Below are positions 1-9,995 of a DNA stretch of 64,000 nt, piece by piece (the first letter of the stretch is position 1; every line of letters starts with the position of its first letter). This DNA comes from Gnetum montanum (Eukaryota > Streptophyta > Gnetopsida > Gnetales > Gnetaceae): NCBI GenBank assembly GCA_015680685.1, contig MNCI01022636.1, forward strand, positions 71,923 to 135,922, written 5' to 3'. The notes under the pieces were generated by a model. The model searched no databases. It was not told the DNA's origin and saw only the letters and a list, made by a program, of their open reading frames with translations. Made by a program: the position numbers and the translations under genes.

Positions 1-1226
1 GGATAGGGTTTTAGAGTTCATTGAAGTAGATGAGATCCACTCTATGATCCAAATTCACTGTGATCCAAATTCACTACTACTTTAGATTTATAACATTGAT
101 CATTGCTGGGGAATGAAAAATGTGAAAGGATGTGGAATACGAAATTGCTCCATGGTGGGAATTGAGGATCCTAGGGACGAAGTGTGGAAGCCATAAACTC
201 ACAAATTCCAAGGGGATAAAGAGGGTCACAAGGCCACAAGGGTTCCATGATAAGGAAATTTGAGAAGTTGCATTTCTACAAGTGTGCAAGATCTTTCAAT
301 TTCTACAATTTTCAAAGTGTATGAACGCCAAAGGTGTGGAACCTAAAAATTGTATTGGGGTTTAGATTGTATAGGTTTTGGACCATGAATGGGGCTGAAA
401 ATTGGCTATAATTTGGCTTTAAAATGGCTGAAAAATTGTACAAACTTCTACCACGTACAAGTGAGATGGGTGCCCAAATGGGGGTGGGGGGGGGGGGGGA
501 TTACTATGTATGGAAAGTGCCATACCCACTTGGACATTCTATTTATTATAAATAGTAACAGGGACACACCATCCACACTAGCTTTGTTCTTCCATGTTGT
601 GCCTTCAACCTTCCTTGTTGGAGTGTATAATTAATGTCGAAGCCTATGGAGTATTGAAATTTTGTTCATGTTGCTTTTACGCTTGGGATAAGGTGTGTTA
701 ATGCTAGGAGAGAAGATCAATGTTGGAGGAGTGTAACATCAATGTTGGGAGCAGAGCTTATACCCCTCCACGGTAAGTATTGGTGGTTCCACACTTCTCC
801 ACATTAGTGGTAGGTAAGATCTATCTTTGTCCTTCCCCCACCCTGCCAACCCTAGCCCCACCCCCACCCCCCCTCTCGAACACCTTTCTACGCTAACAGT
901 AGGTGAAGTACACCCGTCATGCATGGATTTCCAAGGTAGAAAGCACTATACCCTCCATAAAACCCATAAAATTACCATTATTGACATCTTAGAAGACATT
1001 TTGACCCCCTAAGCTGAAATATAGATAGTACATGACCTTTTCCACTTGGGGGATGAGTCTTTGACTACTAATAAGGCATTTTTTAGTCCAAAAATATGAA
1101 ATATGTGAGATTGCCCCTCACGGATAGCAATCTTCACATTTACAATGAAGTCTTACCTCAAGTTTCATGGGGTAAAGGTTACATGATGAAAAATGATTAC
1201 AACATAAAACATTTAGTGGTGTTTCA
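1..1226 (-). repeat. 3' LTR of element A (partial)
   Basis: Matches 44,400-45,564 along its whole length in the same orientation, for example the stretches around 100-230 against 44,515-44,640 and 1,096-1,226 against 45,433-45,564. It ends at TTTCA (1,222-1,226), which on the minus strand is the LTR start TGAAACACCAC. Beyond this point the two copies stop matching, which fixes the boundary. The first 275 or so bases lie outside the window. A TATA-like ATTTATAATAA lies on the minus strand near 540-555. A G-rich run (477-500) is a local slippage tract. Confidence 0.75.
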
Positions 1227-1244
1227 ATGGCCCCTCTCTATTAG
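1227..1244 (-). promoter_or_regulatory. Polypurine tract of element A
   Basis: On the minus strand the bases just before the LTR start read AGAGAGGGGCCAT. The corresponding site of element B (38,445-38,457) reads AAAGAGGGGCCAA. Such a tract primes plus-strand DNA synthesis during reverse transcription, and its position next to the LTR supports both the boundary and the orientation. Confidence 0.65.
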
Positions 1245-2170
1245 TATCCAATGGATTGGCCCAAGACACATTAACAAAGAATAAAAAAACACAATAGTAG
1301 GTCCACCACTAATGTTTCCTCTCTACACTTGATCCAGTCATGTCAAACCTTTCCGAAGAGTGCTTGTTATGATGGAATAAGTCTATGATGGAAAGATGGT
1401 AATGGGGTTATGAAAAGATGGTTATGAGGGATAACAATAAATTCCAAGTGTTGACATCATGGCTATAGTATGGCATTGACATGTATGTTAGGCCATTTAG
1501 AAGTGTAGCTCACTCAGTAAATGTGTTTGAAGAACCAACACATCCCTCCTAGGTTTCATTAGTCATTAGGCTTGTCCCTTATGTTCAAGCCATTGGTCTT
1601 TACTAGCCATCCAACTTGGCAATTTGCATACCCATTTTTTTTGTAGGATGAAACCTTCATTAGGTTTCTTTTCCAAGGCTAGATACATTTGGTTTTTTTA
1701 TTGAATGAATTGTGTTACACTCAATGGACTTGGAGGTTATCCCATTGAACAAGATGTGTTATGTTCGATGAACTTAATGATTTCCCACTAAATGAAATGT
1801 GTTACATTCAAGTGGACTTGGAGGTGGGGCATGACAAAAGGATGTCATATGGTCATAAATGCATGAATGTCAAACATTGGTCAACATTGTTACTCAAGGT
1901 ATGGAAGATCATGATCAATCTATGGGATTGGGCTCAAGGAGTGGTGTTAGATGGAGGGTGATGGTATAAACACTCTTGACATAGTAGGACAAGCTCATCA
2001 AATCCTATACATCAAGGTCAGATAGTGGCTTGTTGTTGTAATGGGTTGCACATTTGCATTTCATCCAAGTTTCATCTTGTAAACACAACACCAAGATGAA
2101 ATTAAAATCCATACAGGTCACATACTATGATTAGATGGCAAACAAAGCCAAAGATACCCAAGATACCAAA
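1245..2170. other. Element A 3' untranslated region, no gene
   Basis: About 0.9 kb between the polypurine tract and the short-repeat array. The only ORFs are short and random-looking (for example 66 codons at 1,761-1,961). I see no protein similarity or RNA structure. Confidence 0.55.
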
Positions 2171-2174
2171 GTTA

Positions 2175-2395
2175 CCAGTTTAAGTCCATTTGCAAACAAT
2201 GTTGTTAGTTTAAGGTCGTAGTAGACAGTGGTGCTGGTTTAAGATGTTAGTAGGTTGTATTGCAAATTTAAGACCTCAACATGCTATGAGGCCGATTTAA
2301 TGCCTCAATAGGCTGTATTACTAATTTAAGGCCTTGATTGGCTATATTGTTAGTTTAAGGCCTCAACAAGCCATCAAAAGATTCATGCAGGATCA
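2175..2395 (-). repeat. Short tandem array downstream of element A integrase
   Basis: Five to seven degenerate copies, about 35-45 bp apart, of a unit containing AGTTTAAGGCCTCAA or variants (GTTTAAGGTCGTAGTAG, ATTTAAGACCTCAACA). The reverse complement is TGAGGCCTTAAACT, the same core as the arrays in element B (13,640-13,930, 19,770-19,850 and 36,905-37,250). The array lies between integrase and the 3' LTR, as it does in B. Confidence 0.7.
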
Positions 2396-2454
2396 CTTGA
2401 TGTTGGCTATGAACATCATTGTAGGATACATGTAATATGAATTTATATAGAAAT

Positions 2455-3400
2455 GAATAATAAAATTTGCCAAATCAATCCCATCCATGTCTACAATCTT
2501 GAATGGTCCATTGTCGTAGGCTCTATACTGATTCTATACTGATTGCTCCTCCACCAAGTCCAAGTCCACAGTTTGAAACTCATTACCTTTCTCATCATTG
2601 ATGAAGTCAGTTAAGGCTACTTGCAGTGATGATAGCTACAATCCAAGAGGTAAAATGGCTTCATAACCATGAAATAGGCTATATGGTGTTATACTAGTTA
2701 TTGTTCAATAGGTTTTCTGATAGCCCAAAGTGCATGGACAAGTCCTCTCATGCCATTTACACTTGTTGTTGTTGAGAATTTTCTTAAGCAAGTTGATGAT
2801 GGTCTTGTTGCTTGCTAATGCTTGTCCATTGGCTTGAGGGTAATAAGGTGATGAAAAATAATGTTTAATGCCCAAGTCATGATAGAAATCCTTTGTTTCT
2901 TGGCTACTAAATTGTAGTCCATTGTCTATGACTATGATCATAAGTATTCCAAAATTTACTACTATGTTATCCAATATGAACTTACAGACTTGTTTAGATG
3001 TTGTTCTTCTTAAGGGAATAACTTCAACCCACTTGGTAAAGTATTCAATCATCATCATGATGAAACTATGTCATGCTGAAGACTTAGACATTAGAGGTCC
3101 AATGATATCCAACCCCCATCATTGAAATGACCAAGTGATCTAAGTAGTGTACAACTCAGTAGGTGGTACGTGAATGAGATTGCTATGCCTTTGGCATGTG
3201 TCACAGATCTTAACCTTTTGTAGTCAATTTCCTTTCATATAGGGCCAATAATAACCTAGCCACCTAATTTTAGCAACCATGGCTCTAGGTCCTATATGTC
3301 CTTCATAAAAATCCTCTTGAACCTACTCTAGGATTATTCTGGCTTCATTTCTACCCAAGCACTTTAATAATACACCATCATAGGAATTTCAACATAATGT
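2455..3400 (-). pseudogene. Element A integrase (decayed)
   Basis: Ty3/gypsy integrase, which would insert the cDNA into the genome. The clearest part is 2,705-3,058: EYFTKWVEVIPL, a D-N-G segment, FSSPYYPQANGQ, and N-K-T-I, which is the usual core of the catalytic domain. Upstream (3,060-3,400), read through frameshifts, comes the region of the zinc-finger HHCC module with a C-x-x-C pair and RWLGYYWP. Downstream to about 2,455 is a weak match to the C-terminal part of the B integrase. Several stops and frameshifts make it non-functional. Confidence 0.8.
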
Positions 3401-3599
3401 GTTATCATCTACTATCCTTTTCATCATTGGTTACTCCTTGTGAAGTTTCATCATGCATAAAGTAAAATTTGATATCATCATACCACTCCTTGGCAAGATC
3501 AGTATAAACTAGAACCAAAAAGGTATCCTTAGCACTTTGCATGATGGGGATAACATAGTTCATAGTCAAGGTGGATAACTTACTAAATACATTTAACAT

Positions 3600-4090
3600 C
3601 ACACTAACTCTAACATTGTAATTGCATTGGCTATGGAATTCCTGTTTTAGGGTATGTGTTGGATATCAACATCTATAACTTGTTGCAATAATTGCTTCCC
3701 TAGGTCATAGTAAGGTTGTAAATATTTGGCTTTTCATCCATAAACCTCAATTACTTGGTTTACCAAAAATTTTTAGTTACCTCTAATTATTAATCACTTG
3801 AATCCTAGGTCATGAGCTATGATCAAACCTTTGATCAAACCTTCATACTTCACTCTGTTATTGGTACATGAAAACTTAAAACAGTAGGTGAAGGATCAAA
3901 TTTCATCAAATGGGAATGTTATGATGGAAGTGACACTAGTCCCATGGGTCATTGCATCTCTGTCAAAGTGCATGACCACTTCATAGCCCTCATCCACTTG
4001 GCTAATGATGTTAACATGTTCATCAAGGAACTCAAGGTCTATGGTTTCTTGGTCATCAATAGGTAATATAGTGAGTTGTATGACTATAGC
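3600..4090 (-). pseudogene. Element A second (archaeal-type) RNase H, decayed
   Basis: Translation of the minus strand around 3,800-3,880 gives CTNNRVKYEGLIKGL, followed by a hydrophobic strand and I-R-G-N. This is the conserved block of the extra RNase H of Tat-like elements and closely matches CTNNVAEYEGLLRGLL in element B. Several stops are present. It lies between the first RNase H and the integrase. Confidence 0.65.
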
Positions 4091-4502
4091 CTAATCTTTC
4101 GTTAAGGATTGAGAGATGTAATGAAGGTCAAACTTTGTTGTTATGGATTTATATTAGGCTATATGGCTATTCTCATAGATGTTGATCATTATGGCTCTAA
4201 GTATGTTGTCTTTGCAAATGACATTGACCTAGCTTCTCAAGAGGTAGTATCTCTAGTTTTTTAATGAGAACACTAGTGCTAGGCAATACTTCTCCACTAT
4301 AGTATATCGAGTCTCATGGGCAAATAATGCATCTCTAAGGTAGTATACTAGTGTCTCTACTCCATCATCATGTTTTGGATAGAGTAGAGGGGTAATGGAC
4401 ATGTTAGAGATAGCAAGGTAGATGTCAAAATAGTTTATCCTCTTGTTGAGGATAGACTATAAACAATTTTACCAGCTCTTGCTTAAGCTTTTTAAAGTCC
4501 TC
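4091..4502 (-). pseudogene. Element A first RNase H region, decayed
   Basis: This is the expected place for the standard gypsy RNase H, directly after the RT connection. I see only short fragments in shifting frames and no uninterrupted domain, so the call rests on position and on synteny with element B. Confidence 0.4.
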
Positions 4503-5640
4503 TTAGCATTGTGTCATCCACTCATATTGAACTCCTTTCTTAAGAAAGTGTTGCATGGGTTGTAGCTTATTTATAAAACTAGCAATAAACCTATGGATAA
4601 ATTGTAATATATCTTGTAATCCCCAAATCTCCTTAATGTTGGCACATATTGTTAATGTGGAGATGGCCCTAACCATATCAAGATCAACACATATCCCTAC
4701 TTCAGATACTACAAATCCAAACATCTTATTGGTGTTGACACCAAAGACATACTTCTTTGGATTGAACCTATGTTCATACTTAAGGCATTGTTTAAGTACA
4801 AGGTCTAGGTCATTTGAATGATTGGTGGATACTTTGGACTTAATAGCTATGTCATCTATGTAATCGTTGAGAAAACCTAACATGTAGTCACTATAGATAT
4901 ACATCATGGATCTTTGATAGGTTTCTATAGTGTTCTTAAGGCCAAAGTGCATCATGATATAGAAAAAGGTACCCCAAGGAATCATGAAGATTGTTCTAAG
5001 CTGATGTTCTAGGTTGATCCTCATCTAGTTATATCCTGAGAACCCATCTATAAAGGACAATAAGGCATGCCCATCCATAGTATCAATAAGTTGATTAGTA
5101 CTAGGAAAAAATACTTGATGGTTGCCTTATTTAGGTCTTAGAAATTGATGTAAATATAGATACTCCCATTCCTCTTAGGGACTATCACTATGTTGGATAC
5201 CCATTTTACATAGTCAATAGCCCTAATGAAACTAGATTGGTAGAGTTTTGTGATTTCATCATAGATTACCAAAGCCAAATCAGGTCTAATCTTGTGCAGT
5301 GCAGTTTTTTGCTTGACTAGTCTAATGCTAGGGTCAACTATGATGTTGTGTTGTACTAGGTGTAGATCTAGGCCTAGCATATCTTTATATAACCGAGAAA
5401 AGACCTTAATTTTTTCTTGTAGGACCTTGGTGATGTCTTGTGCCTGTTGAGGTTCTAGTGAGGAACATAGCTTTAGAGTTTTCTCCTTACCACTATGTGT
5501 TGTAATGAGAACCTCAACCAAAGAGTCTTTAGTTATGTCACCAACCTCTAGGTCAAGGATTTTAACTAGGTTTTAGGACATTCTAAAGGTTTCTCAATTA
5601 AGGCTATGTGATTGACAAGACTCTCAAGCTCAAGATCTAG
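4503..5640 (-). pseudogene. Element A reverse transcriptase (two ORF pieces)
   Basis: Two pieces form the RT. The first (5,138-5,521) has the leader and fingers: H-N-I-I-V-D-P, an I-R-P-D-L-A segment, then SNIVIVPKRNGSIY. The second (4,503-5,024) has PWGTFFYIMMHFGLKN, the catalytic box as YIDDIAI (normally YVDD or YMDD), and the thumb and connection (PKKYVFGV, QDILQFIHRFI). The stretch between them is frameshifted. It lines up domain for domain with B at 20,000-21,200. Interrupted, so inactive. Confidence 0.85.
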
Positions 5641-5954
5641 GCAATCAAGGTCGATACACCATTCTATATCACCATAAGGCTTTATTAGGCTCAATGGAAA
5701 ACTAATCTACTCCCAGGTACTCATACTTTAGTCTTTCATGTCAACCATAAGCACATTAAGTGGAACTTGGGTAAATATGAGTAAATAATATCAAAATGCT
5801 ATAAAATGTAAACATAAGGGAATAAGATTGTATAAGGTTATATGAGGTAGAAAGAGACTAATAAGATAACACAAAGGCTAAAAAAATGCCAAGAAAAGGC
5901 TACATAAGCATAAGAAGCTAAAAAAATGGCAAATAAGATCACAAACTTGCCAAT
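5641..5954. other. Element A, region upstream of RT
   Basis: Corresponds to the linker before the RT (compare B around 19,940-20,100), then becomes AT-rich without a recognisable reading frame. No protease motif is seen here. Confidence 0.45.
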
Positions 5955-6312
5955 TTAATACCTTGGTAGGCCATGATGCTAGGCTTAAGCCTTAATGGGC
6001 TATAGTCACAAGGTGCTAAATGGTGATTAGAGAAGGTCAAACCCCACCATTCAATACCAATCAAAGGGTAAACAAGGTTATACAAGGCTGTAATATAGAG
6101 ACTAAGGCCAATACATTGAGATAGAGGTAGTATTAAGGCCAAACAAGGTTAATAATATAACACTGGTCAAAATAGGTCATAATATGATATAATAAGCCCC
6201 AAATAAGGTAAAGTGGGATAGATACAGTGAATATTTTTCAAAATATGATACAAAAAGAGGTTAGATTCTACTAGTTTTAGGCCTTAATAGGCCATGGTAT
6301 AAGGCTATGAGG
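5955..6312 (-). repeat. Short tandem array upstream of element A RT
   Basis: Contains repeated words such as GCTTAAGCCTTAATGGGC and TTTTAGGCCTTAATAGGCC at roughly 40-bp steps, with decayed copies between. It resembles the array at 2,175-2,395, so the pol genes of A are bracketed by arrays of one family, as in B. Confidence 0.5.
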
Positions 6313-6379
6313 CTAGGGAAGGGATTGGGCTTCTTTTGACATCATTTTCAACCCTCGAAATCTTTCTTTTAAGCCTAAA

Positions 6380-6812
6380 AATCTCTTCCATGTTGGAACC
6401 ATGCTGGCCAATGTGGAAATAAAGAGAAGTATGTTGCATGGCATTAAGAGGATCAAAACAAGATTTCCATGGCTATCACAAAATAGTGTAGGGAAAATTT
6501 TGTTAAAATTGATTATTTTGGAGGTCGAAAAAGGCCAAAAGTAGGTCTTGAAGCTTCATCCCCTTGTCTCCACACTAGCCAACATGGCTGGGAGGGGGCT
6601 TAGTGTAAAGGATCCAAATTTGGATCATAATAGGGACAAACAAGGTTGTATGGACATTTAGAACCAAGATCTAGTAGTTATGCATCCCCTACTAGGGTTT
6701 TAAGGCCATTGTATATGGGTTTTAACTATTATACTTGGTTTGGAGTACTCTCCATGTTGCCTAGTGTGGAGTAGAGGTGATGCCCTTACGTTTTAGTCTT
6801 GGGGGTGATCTA
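6380..6812. repeat. Left part of about 180-bp-period leader array of element A
   Basis: The motif CCATGTTGG...CCAATGTGG recurs near 6,389, 6,571 and 6,750. The same motif with the same spacing continues right of element B from 40,537. The insertion of B therefore cut this array. Confidence 0.6.
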
Positions 6813-6817
6813 GGAAG
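6813..6817. repeat. Left target-site duplication of element B (GGAAG)
   Basis: GGAAG directly precedes the LTR start TGAAACACCAC and recurs at 40,234-40,238 directly after the right LTR. A 5-bp duplication is normal for Ty3/gypsy insertion. Confidence 0.85.
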
Positions 6818-8627
6818 TGAAACACCACAAATTTGAGCCTAACAGTTTGAAACAAGAACAACTCAGAGCCTTTTAAGCTTTTGGGAGGTAAAAATTTGAC
6901 TAAGGCATGAAACTCATGCTGAGCTTGCCTTGGGAACTCATGCTAAGCTTGCCCTAGGAACTCACGCTAAGCTTGCCCTGGGAACTCACGTAGGGCTTGC
7001 CCTCAATGTGAGCAACTCCAATGACTTTAAGATCATGTTAAAGATGGTCCAATCTGAGAATGCAAGTCATCTTTATATGGCCACTGTTGTACACTTCAAG
7101 TTTCAACATTCAAGAGTTTGAATTTGTGGCTAGATTGGACAAATTTCCTTAGTCACGCTGAGGTCATGCTCAGGTCACATTCAACTCATGCTGGCAACGT
7201 GAGTCCAGTGTGAGTACCGATCACACCCAGTGTGAACAAACTCCAAGAGCCTTAAAATCGAGTCAAAATGATCTGACTTTGAAGGTTCAAGTCATCCTTA
7301 AGATCAAATGATTACAAAAAGTCTGAGCCTCTAGAATTCTAGACTTCAGGTCCAAAATCAAACAGATTTTGTCACTCATGCTGGGATCATGCTCAACACA
7401 CGCTGGCAGCATGAGTCCAGCGTGAGCTACCAAAAGTGGCTCAAATCAAGGCACACCCAAGCTCAGTTTTCAACATGCAGTTCACTCTTAGGGGCAACCA
7501 TAGTCAGGGAATTTCTATACTCAAAGAATAGGCTTCAAATATCAAAAATTGGTGTGAAATGTATCATTTTTATCTTGATCATGCCCAGGTCATGCTTAGG
7601 TCATGCCAAGCTCATGCTGGCAGCATGAGTTCAGCGTGAGTACTGATCATGCCCAGTCAAAAGCATGCCAAACACATGCTGAGGACATGCCAAGAAAAAA
7701 TAAACTCATGCTAGAATCTTTTGTGAAATAGAAATGCCTCAAAAAGCCACAAAACCACTCATGTCAACACCCTACAGTAGTCAATCCATGGATCGGGAAG
7801 TTCCAAGTGAGTTGGAGTCAATTTCTCTTGTTGTACACTATCATTTTTATTGTAAATTTTCACCATTTGTGAGCTTGTCAAGATCTTATGCTCAAAATTG
7901 TATCTGCTTCTATGGGCATAAGATAGCTTGCAAAAGCCTATACATCATGTAAGATACAATGCATCCGGTCAAGAATGTAGCCTACCTACGCATGTCCAAT
8001 TCACACACAGTTGTCCATTAAACACCTGTCACATTATTCATTTTCCACTCATTTCTCAGCTGTTGATTTCATCCATGAATTCACACCTGATCCTAGCCAA
8101 ACCTTATAAATACCCTATCCATTCACTTAAACGTGATTGGCAATTTTCGAAGTTGACGACTTTGGGAGCATCAACTAGCAACTTTGGATGCTCGAGCGCA
8201 CATGACTCCTAGCATCCAAGCACCTGTAAACACATCACGTCAAGGCTTAGCACTTGACTTGCCATCCACACACATGTCTATGCTTTGACCAGTTAACATT
8301 CTTGTTAACCAATACAATACAGTTCATTATTTCCTTCCATTACATTGTTTGCTTTGTTTTATCTATTTTATGCTTCTGTATACGTCGTCACAATTACACT
8401 TTGTTTATATTTCATACGTTACTAGTTACGATAACCGCAGCACAAGCCATAGCTTACACTCAGGGAAGCCCTTGCTTGATTTGTGTGCAAACCATCCAAG
8501 GAACTCTACCTTCATTTTATTTTCTAGTTTGCCCTCACATGGAGGCAGGGTCGGTTGTGTCTCTCTGGCAATCTTTTGACATTTTCTTTTCCCTTCCAAC
8601 CTCACGCTGATGATATCGGTTAGCATA
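6818..8627 (+). repeat. 5' LTR of element B
   Basis: Aligns along its length with 38,458-40,233. Starts TGAAACACCACAAATTT; its last bases are CATA where the other copy has CACA. The first third (U3) holds tandem copies of ACTCATGCTAAGCTTGCCC (6,906-7,010) and scattered GTGAGTCCAGCGTGAG words. The TATA box TTATAAATA is at 8,104-8,112. ORFs inside (for example 8,254-8,610) are not conserved between the copies and I do not regard them as genes. Confidence 0.85.
8104..8112 (+). promoter_or_regulatory. TATA box of element B 5' LTR
   Basis: TTATAAATA within CCTTATAAATACCC. The 3' LTR has TTATAAATT at 39,710-39,718. It is the best candidate for the promoter of the element transcript; the strand agrees with the gene order. 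Confidence 0.6.
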
Positions 8628-8633
8628 GTAAAT

Positions 8634-8650
8634 TGGCACTAGAAGAAGGG
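8634..8650 (+). promoter_or_regulatory. Primer-binding site of element B
   Basis: TGGCACTAGAAGAAGGG lies seven bases after the LTR end. Elements A (TGGCCCTAGAAGGAGGG) and E (TGGCGCTAGAAGGAGGG) have the same site with one to three differences, which indicates a common tRNA primer. I cannot name the tRNA from memory. Confidence 0.75.
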
Positions 8651-8774
8651 CCTACTTGTTTACCACCCCATCAGAACGTTGATCATGCTAGCTTCTAAAG
8701 GTTGTGTAAACCAACTACCAAACTCAAGTTGAGCTTGCTCAAGCCCACCCTAGTCTGCTCATGCTAAATTAATT

Positions 8775-9384
8775 AGGTGTACAACCCTGTAAAACTCTTA
8801 TGCTACACCTAGCACTTCAAAACTCTACAATTGCAATCATCAAAACCCAAACAATGTACATAGGCTACTTAAAAAAGTTTCCTCATAGAAGGCCTACCAA
8901 GTAACGGTCCCACCACCACCATCAACTAATCATAGCGAGCTCCTCTTGGTACCTGCAACCTGTGTCTTACCTAGTGCACGCTCAACTTGTCAAGCTTAGC
9001 TACTCACACCTAGCTTGTCAAGCTAGCTTACTCATGTTTAGCTTGTTAAGCTTAGTTACTCATGCTCAGCTTGTCAAGACAGCTTACTCATGCCAACATG
9101 TCAGGCTTAGTTACTCACACTCAGCTTGTCAAGCCAGCTTACTCATGCCAACTTCTCAAGATTAGTTACACATGCTCATCTTGTCAAGCCTAGTTACTCA
9201 TGCTCAGCTTGTCAAGCCAGCTTACTCATGCTAGCTTGTCAAGCTCAGTTACTCATGCTTAGCTTGTCAAGCCAACTTACTCATGCCAACTTGTCAAGCT
9301 TAGTTACTCACGCTACTATGGAATCTTCCCATATCAACACAGTAATGCTGCAAATATATGACATTGGGGCTGAGACCTCAAACC
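8775..9384 (+). repeat. 610-bp unit, first copy of an exact duplication
   Basis: Identical as far as I can see to 9,386-9,995, offset 611. It contains the start of the element B leader and the 28-bp minisatellite. See 9,385 for why this is probably an assembly artefact. Confidence 0.9.
8975..9313 (+). repeat. 28-bp minisatellite in element B leader
   Basis: About twelve copies of a unit of roughly 28 bp whose core is CAGCTTGTCAAGC, alternating with TTAGTTACTCATGCT or CAGCTTACTCATGCC. The two half-types alternate, so the higher-order period is about 56 bp. It reads through as an ORF on the plus strand, but the peptide (L-V-K-L/P-S-Y-S repeats) is a by-product. A second, identical block at 9,586-9,924 belongs to the duplicated copy. 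Confidence 0.85.
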
Positions 9385-9385
9385 N
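9385..9385. other. Single N at a duplication joint (probable assembly gap)
   Basis: The only ambiguous base seen in the window. It sits exactly between two identical 610-bp copies, which is what a scaffolder makes when two overlapping contig ends are not merged. The true sequence probably has one copy. Confidence 0.8.
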
Positions 9386-9995
9386 AGGTGTACAACCCTG
9401 TAAAACTCTTATGCTACACCTAGCACTTCAAAACTCTACAATTGCAATCATCAAAACCCAAACAATGTACATAGGCTACTTAAAAAAGTTTCCTCATAGA
9501 AGGCCTACCAAGTAACGGTCCCACCACCACCATCAACTAATCATAGCGAGCTCCTCTTGGTACCTGCAACCTGTGTCTTACCTAGTGCACGCTCAACTTG
9601 TCAAGCTTAGCTACTCACACCTAGCTTGTCAAGCTAGCTTACTCATGTTTAGCTTGTTAAGCTTAGTTACTCATGCTCAGCTTGTCAAGACAGCTTACTC
9701 ATGCCAACATGTCAGGCTTAGTTACTCACACTCAGCTTGTCAAGCCAGCTTACTCATGCCAACTTCTCAAGATTAGTTACACATGCTCATCTTGTCAAGC
9801 CTAGTTACTCATGCTCAGCTTGTCAAGCCAGCTTACTCATGCTAGCTTGTCAAGCTCAGTTACTCATGCTTAGCTTGTCAAGCCAACTTACTCATGCCAA
9901 CTTGTCAAGCTTAGTTACTCACGCTACTATGGAATCTTCCCATATCAACACAGTAATGCTGCAAATATATGACATTGGGGCTGAGACCTCAAACC
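9386..9995 (+). repeat. 610-bp unit, second copy
   Basis: Exact repeat of 8,775-9,384, continuing into unique gag-leader sequence at 9,996. Old repeats elsewhere in the window differ at many positions, so complete identity here is out of character. Confidence 0.9.

Noticed and set aside
477-500. Run of G considered as a polypurine tract
   Set aside because: It lies in the middle of the element A LTR and is interrupted by T; the true tract is at the LTR border (1,227-1,244).
8254-8626. Overlapping ORFs of up to 118 codons in the 5' LTR of B
   Set aside because: The matching region of the 3' LTR does not keep these frames, and they overlap in three frames.
8975-9313. Regular repeats considered as a CRISPR array
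   Set aside because: Units are contiguous and degenerate without unique spacers, and the window is a plant nuclear sequence.
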